From assembly GCA_022825135.1 (NCBI GenBank), contig JAJDYN010000024.1, positions 1 to 41,036 on the forward strand: DNA of 41,036 nt, given 5' to 3'. Origin of the DNA: Gemmatimonadota bacterium (lineage in GTDB: Bacteria > Gemmatimonadota > Gemmatimonadetes > Longimicrobiales > Gaopeijiaceae). Shown one piece after another: positions 32,496 through 40,883 of this stretch. Under the pieces are notes generated by a model. That model made no database searches and had not been told where the DNA came from. It worked only from the letters and a program-made list of their open reading frames with translations. The position numbers and the translations under genes are program-made. Within the stretch, counting starts at the first letter, position 1. Each line of letters begins with the position of its first letter.

Positions 32496-33428
32496 TCATC
32501 GGTAGCGCGCCCCCTGGAGCCGGACCGTCTGCCAGACGATGCCGCGGTCGATCGAGCCGATCCGCGCCTGCCGCCGCGCCTGGCTTTCGAGCGCGATGCT
32601 GCGCTTTAGCGCGGCCTGGAGGCCGCCGAACTCCTCGAGGATGTGGACCGCGCCCTGGAGGATCGCCCGTTCGATCCGCGCGAGTTCCTCGGCGATCCCG
32701 GGGTCCGGCTGGCCGCGCCCGCCGGCTTCGGCCCACCCGCGCGTCACGCGCCGGGCACGCTCGAGTTCGCGCGTGGTGCGGGCGACGGCCACGATCTCCG
32801 ACGACAGGCCCCGGCTGCGGAGCGCGCGCCAGAGGTCGCTGTGTGCCTTGCCCCAGGAGCGCAGCGCGGTCGCGGTGTCGTGGCCGGGCTCCGCGTAGAC
32901 GAACAGGGCGCGGGCCGAGTCCAGCGCGACGGGCAGCTTCAGCGGGAAGTGGCGCGCGGTCGCGCCGGCGGCTCCGCGGTAGACCTTGACGGGCAGCAGG
33001 TCGCGCTCCAGCCCGAGCGCCTCGAACGCGGCGACCTTCTCCCGCTCGGTGGGGAGCCAGGGCAGGTCGGCGTGCTCGATCACGTAGTCGAGCGAGAGCA
33101 GACGCCGGAGCAGCACCTCGGGGGATGCCGTGCGGCGGTGGCGGATGTGCTCGGCTCCGAGCGCGCGGTAGACCGCCCGCGCGTAGATCCGGCACACGCG
33201 CCCGATCCCCCGGATGCCGGGCACGGTCTCCTCGGCCGCCAGGCCCTGCCGGATCAGCGCGAGTACGAGGCGGCGCGCCCGCTCGTGGTGCGTCTCCAGA
33301 AACCGCGTCGCCTGCGCGCGCGTGAACACGCCGCTGTGCAGGCACACCAGGGCGATCCACTCGGCCTTCCTGCCCTGCCACCCGAACGCTGCGAGCGCCT
33401 TCTCGCGGCCCTTCAGATGGGCGATCAT
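32496..33428 (-). CDS. Winged-helix ICE protein, replication-relaxation-like
   Basis: Product of 310 aa. N-terminal winged-helix region at about residues 20-75 (WQGRKAEWIALVCLHSGVFTRAQATRFLETHHERARRLVLALIRQGLAAEETV). A central segment, LPVALDSARALFVYAEPGHDTATALRSWGK, resembles the decayed core seen in replication-relaxation proteins (position of Asp then Glu), but no clear catalytic triad is present. The C-terminus is long and helical. It is upstream of the gap that may hold oriT and overlaps trbF. I do not assign an activity; it may bind DNA and assemble the relaxosome. Confidence 0.6.
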   Translation of the reverse strand: MIAHLKGREKALAAFGWQGRKAEWIALVCLHSGVFTRAQATRFLETHHERARRLVLALIRQGLAAEETVPGIRGIGRVCRIYARAVYRALGAEHIRHRRTASPEVLLRRLLSLDYVIEHADLPWLPTEREKVAAFEALGLERDLLPVKVYRGAAGATARHFPLKLPVALDSARALFVYAEPGHDTATALRSWGKAHSDLWRALRSRGLSSEIVAVARTTRELERARRVTRGWAEAGGRGQPDPGIAEELARIERAILQGAVHILEEFGGLQAALKRSIALESQARRQARIGSIDRGIVWQTVRLQGARYR

Positions 33429-34093
33429 CGGTCGTCTCCGGCCACCAGCGCCCGGTCGGCGCGCATGTAGGTGACGAGGAGTCCCATCGGGTTGTGCACG
33501 ACCAACTCGTTCGGAATCGAGTCGAGGAACTCGAACCGGAGCGTCAGCGACCAGCGCTCGCGCCGGACCTCCTGTTCGCCGCGCAGGTGCACCAGATCGA
33601 AGTCGGCCGTCGCGGCGTGCGGCGCCTCGGGCGCGGGGTGGATGCGGAGCACGACCTGCTCGACCTCGAGTTCGGCCTCGGCGGTCCCAGCCGCCGTGGA
33701 AGCGACCTCCGCCCCGTCCCTCTGGAACGCGGCGTTGGCGAGGTCCGTGCTCAGAAACCGAAGACTCCGCGTCCAGTGCTCCTCGACCGTCGCCCGCCTG
33801 CGCGAGTGGAAGTCGTGGACGAACCGGTTCAAGAAGTATTTTGTCGTCGGATCGAGCGGGTCGGCCTGCGCGGTTGCGGCCTCGTAGGCCAGCGCCTCGG
33901 CGCGGCCGACCTCGTCGACCCGCACCACGATGGGCTTGGGCGGCTCCGCGCCCGCGATCCGAAGCAGCACGAAGACGCCAAGCACGATGCTCGCCGAGAG
34001 GAAGATCAGGATCGTCCGGAGCTTCCGGTTCGCCTGCACCGCCTCGCCCCAGATCTCGGCGTACTCGCGGCCCGCGTCACGGTCTCGGTTCAT
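33425..34093 (-). CDS. trbF: VirB8/TrbF-type inner-membrane scaffold protein
   Basis: Product of 222 aa. Short cytoplasmic N-terminus with REYAEIWGEAV, one membrane helix (about residues 27-46: TILIFLSASIVLGVFVLLRIAG) and a periplasmic NTF2-like domain with KYFLNRFVHDFHSRRRATVEEHW and the C-terminal NPMGLLVTYMRADRALV signature that is diagnostic of VirB8/TrbF. It is a scaffold of the inner-membrane complex. It overlaps the winged-helix gene by 4 nt and lies 19 nt after trbL. Its place late in the cluster differs from IncP plasmids, where it follows trbE. Confidence 0.88.
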   Translation of the reverse strand: MNRDRDAGREYAEIWGEAVQANRKLRTILIFLSASIVLGVFVLLRIAGAEPPKPIVVRVDEVGRAEALAYEAATAQADPLDPTTKYFLNRFVHDFHSRRRATVEEHWTRSLRFLSTDLANAAFQRDGAEVASTAAGTAEAELEVEQVVLRIHPAPEAPHAATADFDLVHLRGEQEVRRERWSLTLRFEFLDSIPNELVVHNPMGLLVTYMRADRALVAGDDR

Positions 34094-34112
34094 TGGTGTC
34101 TTCTCCTTCGGT

Positions 34113-35111
34113 TCAGACGGGAGGCTTGGCGGCGGATGCGGGCGCGGCCGCGCCCCCCGCGCCGCGCATGACGAGCGCCATGAACCCGGACCCGGAGGAG
34201 CCGGAGCCGGAGACGAGCATCGAGGCGAGTTCGCCGACCTTGAGCCCGGCCATGAGGCCGCAGACGACGAGCGGCATGAGCACGACGGCCCAGAGCCACA
34301 GTTCGAGCGGATCGGCGGTGCCGGTGCCCATGAGCGCGTCGGCGTAGGTCGTGACGTAGCCCATGCCGACGCCCATGAAGACGCGCAGGATCGCTCCGGC
34401 GACGACGCCGTAGAGCGCGTAGACCATCAGGGTCCGGAACCATCCCCAGAACAGGAACGCGAGCGGCTCGAAGAGCAGGAACGGGATCAGCACCGGCCCG
34501 AGCAGGATCGCGATGGCGAGCGCGACCTGCGCCCAGATGACCTGCGCGTAAGTGACGCAGAACAGCGCCAGCAGGCTGGCGACCAGCGAGGCGCCCATCA
34601 CGAGCGACACGAGCGAGGAGAAGAGGACCGTGACGCCCGCCGTCACGACCGACAGCAGGTTGCCGCTCGACCACGCCGCGCTCAGGTGCGCGCCGTAGGC
34701 CTGGACGAGCGCGGTCATCTCGGCGTAGCCCGCCGAGACCACGTCGGAGAGGAACAGGTTCTGGAGCCAGATCCCGCCTCCGGCGATCATCGCCGGGAAG
34801 GTGAACCCGACGCCGGGGATCGGGACGGCGTAGTAGTGGAGAATGGTGCGGGGGATCGCGATCCCGATCACGAGGCGAACGATCTCCCAGGGGTGGAACG
34901 TGCCGCTGAACGCGATCTTGAGCCCCGTCCAGGCGACCATGACCGCGGCGAGGCCGCCCCAGAGCTGGAGCCCGACGGCTTGTATGTCGGGCGCGGCCCC
35001 GCCGACGACGGAGTCGAGCACGATGTCCAGGAAGCTCTTGAAGTCCTGGAGCTGATCCGGCGGGATCCGCGTCGGGACGTTCGGGTCGATGGACTGCGGA
35101 GGCAGCTGCAT
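34113..35111 (-). CDS. trbL: VirB6/TrbL-type polytopic membrane protein
   Basis: Product of 332 aa with at least six hydrophobic segments (for instance GGLAAVMVAWTGLKIAF, VIGIAIPRTILHYYAVP, the long VTAGVTVLFSSLVSLVMGASLVASLLALFCVTYAQVIWAQVALAIAILLGPVLIPFLLF region, and VVLMPLVVCGLMAGL). This profile, with a conserved central block GPVLIPF near residues 205-215, is that of TrbL/VirB6, which forms the inner-membrane channel. C-terminus glycine, serine and alanine rich (SGSGSSGSGF, APASAAKPPV), perhaps a flexible cytoplasmic or periplasmic tail. 13 nt downstream of trbJ. Confidence 0.88.
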   Translation of the reverse strand: MQLPPQSIDPNVPTRIPPDQLQDFKSFLDIVLDSVVGGAAPDIQAVGLQLWGGLAAVMVAWTGLKIAFSGTFHPWEIVRLVIGIAIPRTILHYYAVPIPGVGFTFPAMIAGGGIWLQNLFLSDVVSAGYAEMTALVQAYGAHLSAAWSSGNLLSVVTAGVTVLFSSLVSLVMGASLVASLLALFCVTYAQVIWAQVALAIAILLGPVLIPFLLFEPLAFLFWGWFRTLMVYALYGVVAGAILRVFMGVGMGYVTTYADALMGTGTADPLELWLWAVVLMPLVVCGLMAGLKVGELASMLVSGSGSSGSGFMALVMRGAGGAAAPASAAKPPV

Positions 35112-35124
35112 GGCCGGCGCGCCC

Positions 35125-36021
35125 CTACCGGTAGAACGACGGGATGCGGAACAGGAGCCCGTCGCGGAGCGCGGCCCGGTTCAGCGAGGCCGCGTCGCGC
35201 ATCGTCACCGCCAGCGCGTTCGCGCGCGTCCGACCGTCGGCCCAACGGCCAAGCCATTCGAGGCGGGCGAGTTCGGCCTCGCGCGCCCGGCTCGCGTCCA
35301 CGGCGGCGTGGTGGGCGAGCACTTGGCCCGCGGCCGCGTTGATGCGCCCCTCGCTCAAGGCCGCCGCCACCCCGGCCTGCTGGAGTGCTGTGTTGGAGAG
35401 ATTGCCGTTGGCGGTGAGGCCGCCGAACGATCTTCGCGCGCTCTCGATGGTCTCGGCGAGCGCGGCGGCCGCGTCCAGCGCCGCGTAGTCGAGCACGCGC
35501 TGCCGGTCGGCGGCTTCGCGGGCACGGCGGTAGTCTTGGGCGGCCCGAGTCGCCGCCTGCGGCGGGAGGTTCCGGTACAGGGTGAGGATGTCGGCCTCGC
35601 TCACCCGGTCGGCGGTTCCGTGTGCGGCGCGCCAGAGGTCGGTGAACGAACCGCCCGTCCCGAAGCGCCGGACGGCATCGACCGTCCCCTGGGCCGGGCC
35701 GGTGAAGTCGGAGCGCCAACCGAGTCCGTTCCGGACCAGACCGACCGGATCGGCGGCGAGGTCGGAGAACGGCTGCAGCAGCGCGTCGATCTCGCCCTTG
35801 GCGGCGCGCTCCATGTGGTCGAGCTGGTCTTCGAGTTCCGTCAGCTGACGGGCCATCGACCGAATCTGGGTGACCTGGTGCGAGATCTGCGTGATCTGGT
35901 TCGCGATGATCGTGGCCCGCTGGAACCAGCTGCCGAAATCGAACTGCGCGCTCGCGGGAGCGGGGTCCGCGAGCGTCAGTAGCGGGACGAGAAGAGCGGG
36001 GACGAGGATGCGGTGGCGCAT
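35125..36021 (-). CDS. trbJ: VirB5/TrbJ-type secreted pilus-associated protein
   Basis: Product of 298 aa from the ATG at 36021, which has AAAGGA upstream and opens a clear signal peptide (VPALLVPLLTLADPAPASAQ). A second ATG at 36042 overlaps the trbI stop by 4 nt and would add seven residues. After FDFGSWFQRATIIANQITQISHQVTQ comes a long helical region (RQLTELEDQLDHMERA), then heptad-rich helices to the C-terminus, the layout of VirB5/TrbJ. It forms the tip or minor component of the pilus and may contact recipient cells. The end is rich in Arg and Leu (RDGLLFRIPSFYR). Confidence 0.85.
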   Translation of the reverse strand: MRHRILVPALLVPLLTLADPAPASAQFDFGSWFQRATIIANQITQISHQVTQIRSMARQLTELEDQLDHMERAAKGEIDALLQPFSDLAADPVGLVRNGLGWRSDFTGPAQGTVDAVRRFGTGGSFTDLWRAAHGTADRVSEADILTLYRNLPPQAATRAAQDYRRAREAADRQRVLDYAALDAAAALAETIESARRSFGGLTANGNLSNTALQQAGVAAALSEGRINAAAGQVLAHHAAVDASRAREAELARLEWLGRWADGRTRANALAVTMRDAASLNRAALRDGLLFRIPSFYR

Positions 36022-36038
36022 GGACGGGTCCTTTCGTG

Positions 36039-37265
36039 TCATCGGTGTGGGGTGCGGCTCGGGGTGGGGACCAGGACATCCGCAGTGAACCAGATCCGGA
36101 GCCGGTGGCCCGCGCGGATCGTGATCTCGGGCAGACGGTTCAGATACCGGTCCAGCATCGAGGTGGCGCTGCCCCCGAGTCCCTGGCCGACGCCCGCCGG
36201 GAGGCCGTAGGGCGAGGCCCCGGCGAGCGTGAGCCCGCTCAGCGCGCCGACCGCTCCGGCGGCGGCGAAGGTCGAGAGGTAGTGGCGGTTCACTTCGTCC
36301 CTGAGCCCGCTCTCGCCCACCTGGTTCAGCCCGGTGAACTCGAGGTCGATCCAGCTTCCATCCGGTAGCAGCAGCCGATGGAACGCGACGGCGAGACGGC
36401 TCTGATCGTGGTTCTGGACGGCTTGGGCGGTGCCGACGACGCGGGAGCCGCGCGGGATCAGCACCCGCTGCCGGTCGGTCGAATACAGCGGCACCGAGAC
36501 CATGGCGAGCACCGGGCCGGGGAACTCGCCCGAGAGCTGGGTGACCAGCACCGCCTCCAAGAACGTGCCCTCGTGAATCCGCTCCCAACCCGGCGGGTCG
36601 TCGGGCCGAACCAACCGGCCCGGCTCAAGGGTGGAGGGCGGTACAGCAGCAGCGGGTGTACCGGGCGGCAGCCCTCCGCCCGCCAGCCCTGCCACCATCT
36701 CGGCCTCAAGGGCAGCCAGCGATTGCCCGAGGGACGCGAGCGCCCCGTCGAGTGTCTCATCGGGAGACTCCGTTTCCAGCGGAGACACCGCGTCCGAAGC
36801 CCGGTTCGGATCCCGGTGCGACTGCGCGACCGGGAAGGAGCGGAGCGAGCGCGTCCGACGCTCGATCTCCTCCAGCTGAAGCGCCTGGCGTAGCTCGAAC
36901 TCGGCTTGGCCCATGCCGGCGACTCGACCGCCCCCGTCGCCATCGACAACGGTGGACCCTCCGTTGCCCGGGTTTTCGGCCTCCCGATCCGCCGGGTCGT
37001 TTCCGGTTTCGGCGCCGGCCTGTTGCGTTTGGCGTTCCGTCTCGTCGCGGAGCCGCCCGTCCAGGGACCGGCCCGTGCGGTCGTCCACCGCCCGAGCCTC
37101 GCTCGGCACTCCCGTGGCGGCTGCGTCTTCACCGGGACCGGCGAGCGACGACGAGAACAGAAGTCCGGCGACGAGCACGGCGATCAGGGCGATTCCCACC
37201 TTCGTGACGATGCCTCCCGGCAGCGCGCCCGCCGGCTGCTTCACCAACTGCTTCCAGCGGCTCAT
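36039..37265 (-). CDS. trbI: VirB10/TrbI-type core channel protein
   Basis: Product of 408 aa. One N-terminal membrane helix (about residues 22-42: VTKVGIALIAVLVAGLLFSSS), a long charged and proline-containing linker (about 45-215) and a C-terminal beta-barrel domain: GTFLEAVLVTQLSGEFPGPVLAMVSVPLYS, the QRVLIPRGSRVVGTAQAV segment and HRLLLPDGSWIDLEFTGLNQVGESGL, all typical of VirB10. It spans inner and outer membranes and senses ATPase activity. Its ATG overlaps the trbG stop (ATGA). The C-terminal end ITIRAGHRLRIWFTADVLV fits the final family strand. Confidence 0.92.
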   Translation of the reverse strand: MSRWKQLVKQPAGALPGGIVTKVGIALIAVLVAGLLFSSSLAGPGEDAAATGVPSEARAVDDRTGRSLDGRLRDETERQTQQAGAETGNDPADREAENPGNGGSTVVDGDGGGRVAGMGQAEFELRQALQLEEIERRTRSLRSFPVAQSHRDPNRASDAVSPLETESPDETLDGALASLGQSLAALEAEMVAGLAGGGLPPGTPAAAVPPSTLEPGRLVRPDDPPGWERIHEGTFLEAVLVTQLSGEFPGPVLAMVSVPLYSTDRQRVLIPRGSRVVGTAQAVQNHDQSRLAVAFHRLLLPDGSWIDLEFTGLNQVGESGLRDEVNRHYLSTFAAAGAVGALSGLTLAGASPYGLPAGVGQGLGGSATSMLDRYLNRLPEITIRAGHRLRIWFTADVLVPTPSRTPHR

Positions 37266-38143
37266 CGCGAGCCCTCCCGGGGCTCGAACCGCCAACCGGC
37301 CCGCTCCTCGCCGATCTGGAGCCAGCCATCGCCCATCACACTGTGCACGATGTAGAGACCATCTCCGGCGAGCTGCACCAGCACCGCGGCAGGCTCGCCA
37401 TCCTTCAGCTCGTATACCGCGAACGACTCCCGGCCACGCGAGCGGATGTAGGTGAACGTGCCGTCGTGCCACATCGCTTCGACCAGGAACGGCCGCCGCG
37501 AGGCGGCCCGGTCCAGGCGGTACTCGAACGCGAGCCGCGCGGGATAGGCGGCGCGGAGCGCCTCAATCTCCGCTTCGGCACGCCGCCGGGCCTCAAGGAT
37601 CCCCGCCTCGGCTTGTTCCTGCGCGAGCCGCGCGGTTTCGGCGGCCTCGACCGCCATCTCCCTGTAGGCGGCGACCTCGCTCCGGGCCACGAATCCGGGA
37701 GCACCGGACATGCCCGCCGCCTCCGCGCCCGCCTCGACGCGGAAGACTAGGTGGGTGGGTTCCTCGGTGTGCTCGGAGACGAGGAACGAGTAAATGCGCC
37801 CCGACTCGCACACGAGCGCGACGTTGGTCGTGGCCTTCTCGGCCAGGGGCTTCAGGTACGCGACGTTCGCCGCGCCAGTCAGGTGCCAGTACTCGGAGTC
37901 GCCGACCACGAAGTCGAGGATCCGCTCCCCGGCCGGAAGCACGATCAGAGTTGTATGGCGCACGCGCGCGCGGAGGCGATGGATGCGGTCGTCCGACTCG
38001 ACCGGCACGGTCAGAAGGGGTTCGTCTCCCTTCGTCTGCTGCGCGGCGGCATCGCAGGGGAGCGCCGTCAGAAGCACGGTCAGCAGGACGACGACGACGG
38101 CCAGCAGGATCGCCGATGTCGGGGTTGCTTTCATGACATTCAT
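37262..38143 (-). CDS. trbG: VirB9/TrbG-type outer-membrane complex protein with helical insert
   Basis: Product of 293 aa. Signal peptide at residues 8-35 (AILLAVVVVLLTVLLTALPCDAAAQ). N-terminal beta domain with TTLIVLPAGERILDFVVGDSEYWHL and NVALVCESGRIYSFLV, and C-terminal beta domain with FEYRLDRAASRRPFLVEAMWHDGTFTYIRSRG, both VirB9 hallmarks. Between them, about residues 155-200, is a long charged helix (EMAVEAAETARLAQEQAEAG, EARRRAEAEIEALRAAY), likely a coiled coil and longer than the usual linker. It pairs with TrbI and, in other systems, VirB7, not seen here. Start ATG at 38143 overlaps trbE. Confidence 0.9.
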   Translation of the reverse strand: MNVMKATPTSAILLAVVVVLLTVLLTALPCDAAAQQTKGDEPLLTVPVESDDRIHRLRARVRHTTLIVLPAGERILDFVVGDSEYWHLTGAANVAYLKPLAEKATTNVALVCESGRIYSFLVSEHTEEPTHLVFRVEAGAEAAGMSGAPGFVARSEVAAYREMAVEAAETARLAQEQAEAGILEARRRAEAEIEALRAAYPARLAFEYRLDRAASRRPFLVEAMWHDGTFTYIRSRGRESFAVYELKDGEPAAVLVQLAGDGLYIVHSVMGDGWLQIGEERAGWRFEPREGSR

Positions 38144-40581
38144 GTCCTCTCGGTTAGTGGGGCGGGGCGGGTTCGGCCCGCGAGCACTTCGAGTCCGCGG
38201 GCCAGGCCGTGCTTCGCCACGGCCTCTGCGCGCTTCTCTGCGTCCGTCGCCGACGACGTGTAGAGCCAGTAGCTCTCCGGATCGACTTCGAGACGGAGGA
38301 CCGCCGCCTCGTCCGGGCGTCGGAGGTAGAGTTCGCGCTTCGACGTGAGTTCCCGGACCAGCGCAACCTCCGAGTCGTTCAGCCGGAACAGCGCCCCGGC
38401 CTCTTCCGGCAACTCGGGGTTGGCGAGGAACAGCTTGGTCGGGATCGACTCCAGAAGTGCCGAGGCGCCCGGCATTCCGGTCACGTCCACGGCGGACTGC
38501 GTGGCGAGCACGAGCGCGGCGTTCTTCTTCCGCCACGTCTTCGCAGCCTCGGCGAGGTAGTTCAGCACGGCGGGGTCCTGCATGTAGCGCCACGCCTCGT
38601 CCACGACCATCAGCTTGAGCCGCGCGGTCTCGGCCGGGTCCTCGATCTCGAGGCGCATGCGTTCGAGCAGGTACGCGAGCGCCGCCTCGCAGAGGTCCGC
38701 GTGCTCCGCCGCGCCCGTCAGATCGATCACCTGCCAGTCGCGGAACTCGATATCGGGCGAGTCGTTCGGAGGGTTGTCGAAGAACGCGCCCCATGCGCCG
38801 CCCTTCGTCCAGCGGCTGAAGGCGGGCCACATCGCGACGGGGAGCGAACCGGCCAGCACGCTGAGCGTCCGGCGCTCCGGTCCCAGCGCGTACAGGTCCT
38901 CGATCCGCGCACGGACCTCGCTCGTGTCGGCGCCACCGGCCTCGAACCCGCCCAACTTCAGGAGCCGGAGCACCCAGCCCGTCAGGAACTGGAACGTCCT
39001 CGTCGTCGGGGGCAGCGCGAACGGCTGGAGCCGGAGCGTGGGCTCCGTCTCGTCGGGCGCGAGCTCCAGGTACCGGCCGCCCAGGAACCGGGTCAACCAG
39101 CGGTACGAGCCGCCCAGGTCCAGGATCAGGACGCGCGGGTCGTACTTGAGCGCCTCGACCAGCAGGAAGTTGAGCGCGAAGCTCTTGCCCGATCCCGTCG
39201 CGCCAAGGATCAGCGTGTGGCCGACATCGCCCGCGAACAGGTCGTAGCGGTACGCCGTGCGCCACGGCGTCTCGAACGCGGCCAGCGGCTCGCGGCCGAG
39301 ATGGCGGCTCTTCTTCTCGCCCCTCGGCGGCCCGAACACGGGCGCGAGGCACGCCGCGATCCCGGCCGAAACGAACACCCGTCGCACCTGCCGTTTGCGC
39401 GGCTGGGCCGGGAGGCGCGCGAACCAGGCGGCGAGTTGGCCCCAGCCCTCCCGGATCGCCTTCGCGTCGTGCGCGGCGAAGAGGCGGCGCACGTCGCCGT
39501 CCAGCCGCTCGATCTCTTCCAGGTCGCCGTGAAGCGCGACGGTCAGCGACGCTTCGCCGTAGGCCACGCCATCGGCCTCGAGCTCGACGAGCGCCGCTCC
39601 CAGCCGGTCCGACTCTGCCGCCGCGGCGGAATCGACCATCGCCGCCGCCGTGCCCTGCGCGTCCTGCGCGTGCGCCATCATCGAGTAGCGGCGCGAGAAG
39701 TAGTGGCGCTGTGCGCTTCGGATCCGCCTCCGCGCCGCCTCGACCGTGAAGGGCCGCCATTCGAGCGAGACGGTCGTCATCGCGTCCAGGCAGTACAGCT
39801 CGCGGAGGATGTTCGCGTGCGCCTGGCCGGGCGGCGACAGGAGCGAGTAGAGGACCACCGGCTCGCCGTCCAGCCGGAGGTGCGAGCGCTCGGCCTCGAG
39901 CTCGGAGACCGCGAGACGCCAGTTCATGCCGCTCCCCGTCGCGCCGTCCCAGAAGGTGCCGGGACGGTTGACCAGCTCGGAGAGAAGCCGGGACGCTCCC
40001 ACCGCGCCCAGCATCTCGATGGGCGTGTGTTCGGCGACGAGCGCGCGGCCCGCCTCGATCATCGCCCGGAACCGGTCCGCGGCCGCCTCGATCTCCGTGG
40101 CGAGGTAGGTGGGCGCGCTCCTGCGGCGTTTCCGCCATCCGGCAAGCCGCGCGAGTATGCCCGACCGGGAACTCTCGGCGACCGATCGGAGACCGGGGTC
40201 CTGAGTCCAGATGGCGTAGGCGCTCAGCCGCTGAACGCGCCCGGCCAGAAATTCGCGCCGCTTCCGCGCCGAGACCGCCGCGACGCCGGCATCGGCATCA
40301 TCGGCGTGGCAGGGGGATCGGCCTGGACGCCGGAGCAGGTGGAATTGCAGGCGCGTACCGGGACCGAGCCCCGACAGCAGCCTTTGCCAGAGTCCCAGCA
40401 CCCGGTCGACCTGCTCGGGCGTCCTGCCGTCGGTCACGGCGGGCCGGATTCGGCCCGCCGCGACCAACTCGCCCGAACGGGTCAAGCAGGTGCGGTCACC
40501 GTCGAGCCAGCCCCAGTAGGGCAGCTCCTCCGCCAGCGAGCCCGCCGCCTCGTAGGCCCGGAGTTCCTCGGCGACCCTCAT
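38140..40581 (-). CDS. trbE: VirB4/TrbE-type conjugation ATPase
   Basis: Product of 813 aa. N-terminal CagE_TrbE_VirB domain (about 180-420; VVLYSLLSPPGQAHANILRELY, RRYSMMAHAQDAQG), then a P-loop ATPase domain with Walker A LGATGSGKS (Lys466), the downstream LDLGGSYRWLT motif, Walker B MVVDEAWRYM (Asp661, Glu662) and ATQSAVDV. VirB4 is the largest and best-conserved secretion ATPase, essential for pilus assembly and DNA transfer. Both ends overlap neighbours by 4 nt (trbD before, trbG after), so the set is translationally coupled. Confidence 0.95.
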   Translation of the reverse strand: MRVAEELRAYEAAGSLAEELPYWGWLDGDRTCLTRSGELVAAGRIRPAVTDGRTPEQVDRVLGLWQRLLSGLGPGTRLQFHLLRRPGRSPCHADDADAGVAAVSARKRREFLAGRVQRLSAYAIWTQDPGLRSVAESSRSGILARLAGWRKRRRSAPTYLATEIEAAADRFRAMIEAGRALVAEHTPIEMLGAVGASRLLSELVNRPGTFWDGATGSGMNWRLAVSELEAERSHLRLDGEPVVLYSLLSPPGQAHANILRELYCLDAMTTVSLEWRPFTVEAARRRIRSAQRHYFSRRYSMMAHAQDAQGTAAAMVDSAAAAESDRLGAALVELEADGVAYGEASLTVALHGDLEEIERLDGDVRRLFAAHDAKAIREGWGQLAAWFARLPAQPRKRQVRRVFVSAGIAACLAPVFGPPRGEKKSRHLGREPLAAFETPWRTAYRYDLFAGDVGHTLILGATGSGKSFALNFLLVEALKYDPRVLILDLGGSYRWLTRFLGGRYLELAPDETEPTLRLQPFALPPTTRTFQFLTGWVLRLLKLGGFEAGGADTSEVRARIEDLYALGPERRTLSVLAGSLPVAMWPAFSRWTKGGAWGAFFDNPPNDSPDIEFRDWQVIDLTGAAEHADLCEAALAYLLERMRLEIEDPAETARLKLMVVDEAWRYMQDPAVLNYLAEAAKTWRKKNAALVLATQSAVDVTGMPGASALLESIPTKLFLANPELPEEAGALFRLNDSEVALVRELTSKRELYLRRPDEAAVLRLEVDPESYWLYTSSATDAEKRAEAVAKHGLARGLEVLAGRTRPAPLTERT

Positions 40582-40883
40582 TCGTCACCCAGCCGGATGC
40601 GGACATGCCACGGCTCGTCCGCCCACTTGCCCGGATCGAAACGCGCGGGGTAGCGCGCCGCCGCCCGGAGCACCGCGAGCATGGCCGGGTCCCTTCGGCC
40701 CGCGAGCCAACCCGCGGCGTAGCAGCCGGCGAAAACCACGCCGCCCGCCACGAGCGAAGCCGTCGCGTTCCACACGGCGACGGCGAGCGTCGCGCCCAGC
40801 AGGAACAGCCGCCGCTCCACGCCCAGCACCGTCAGCGGACGGTTCAGCGCCGCGTAGCCCGGCCAGCGCCTCAGTCCCCGCAT
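40578..40883 (-). CDS. trbD: VirB3/TrbD-type inner-membrane protein
   Basis: Product of 101 aa. The N-terminal YAALNRPLTVLGVERRLFLLG is the conserved VirB3 start, followed by two hydrophobic stretches (about residues 27-57) and a charged C-terminal tail with PGKWADEPWHVRI. It is a small inner-membrane protein that works with VirB4. The start ATG overlaps the pilin stop by one base (TGATG), and its stop overlaps the VirB4 start. Confidence 0.85.
   Translation of the reverse strand: MRGLRRWPGYAALNRPLTVLGVERRLFLLGATLAVAVWNATASLVAGGVVFAGCYAAGWLAGRRDPAMLAVLRAAARYPARFDPGKWADEPWHVRIRLGDE

Noticed and set aside
38144..40138. Long reverse frame extending upstream of TrbG through TrbE
   Set aside because: It is a shadow frame of TrbE (813 aa with Walker motifs). 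Only the piece from 38143 has a signal peptide and VirB9 domains.
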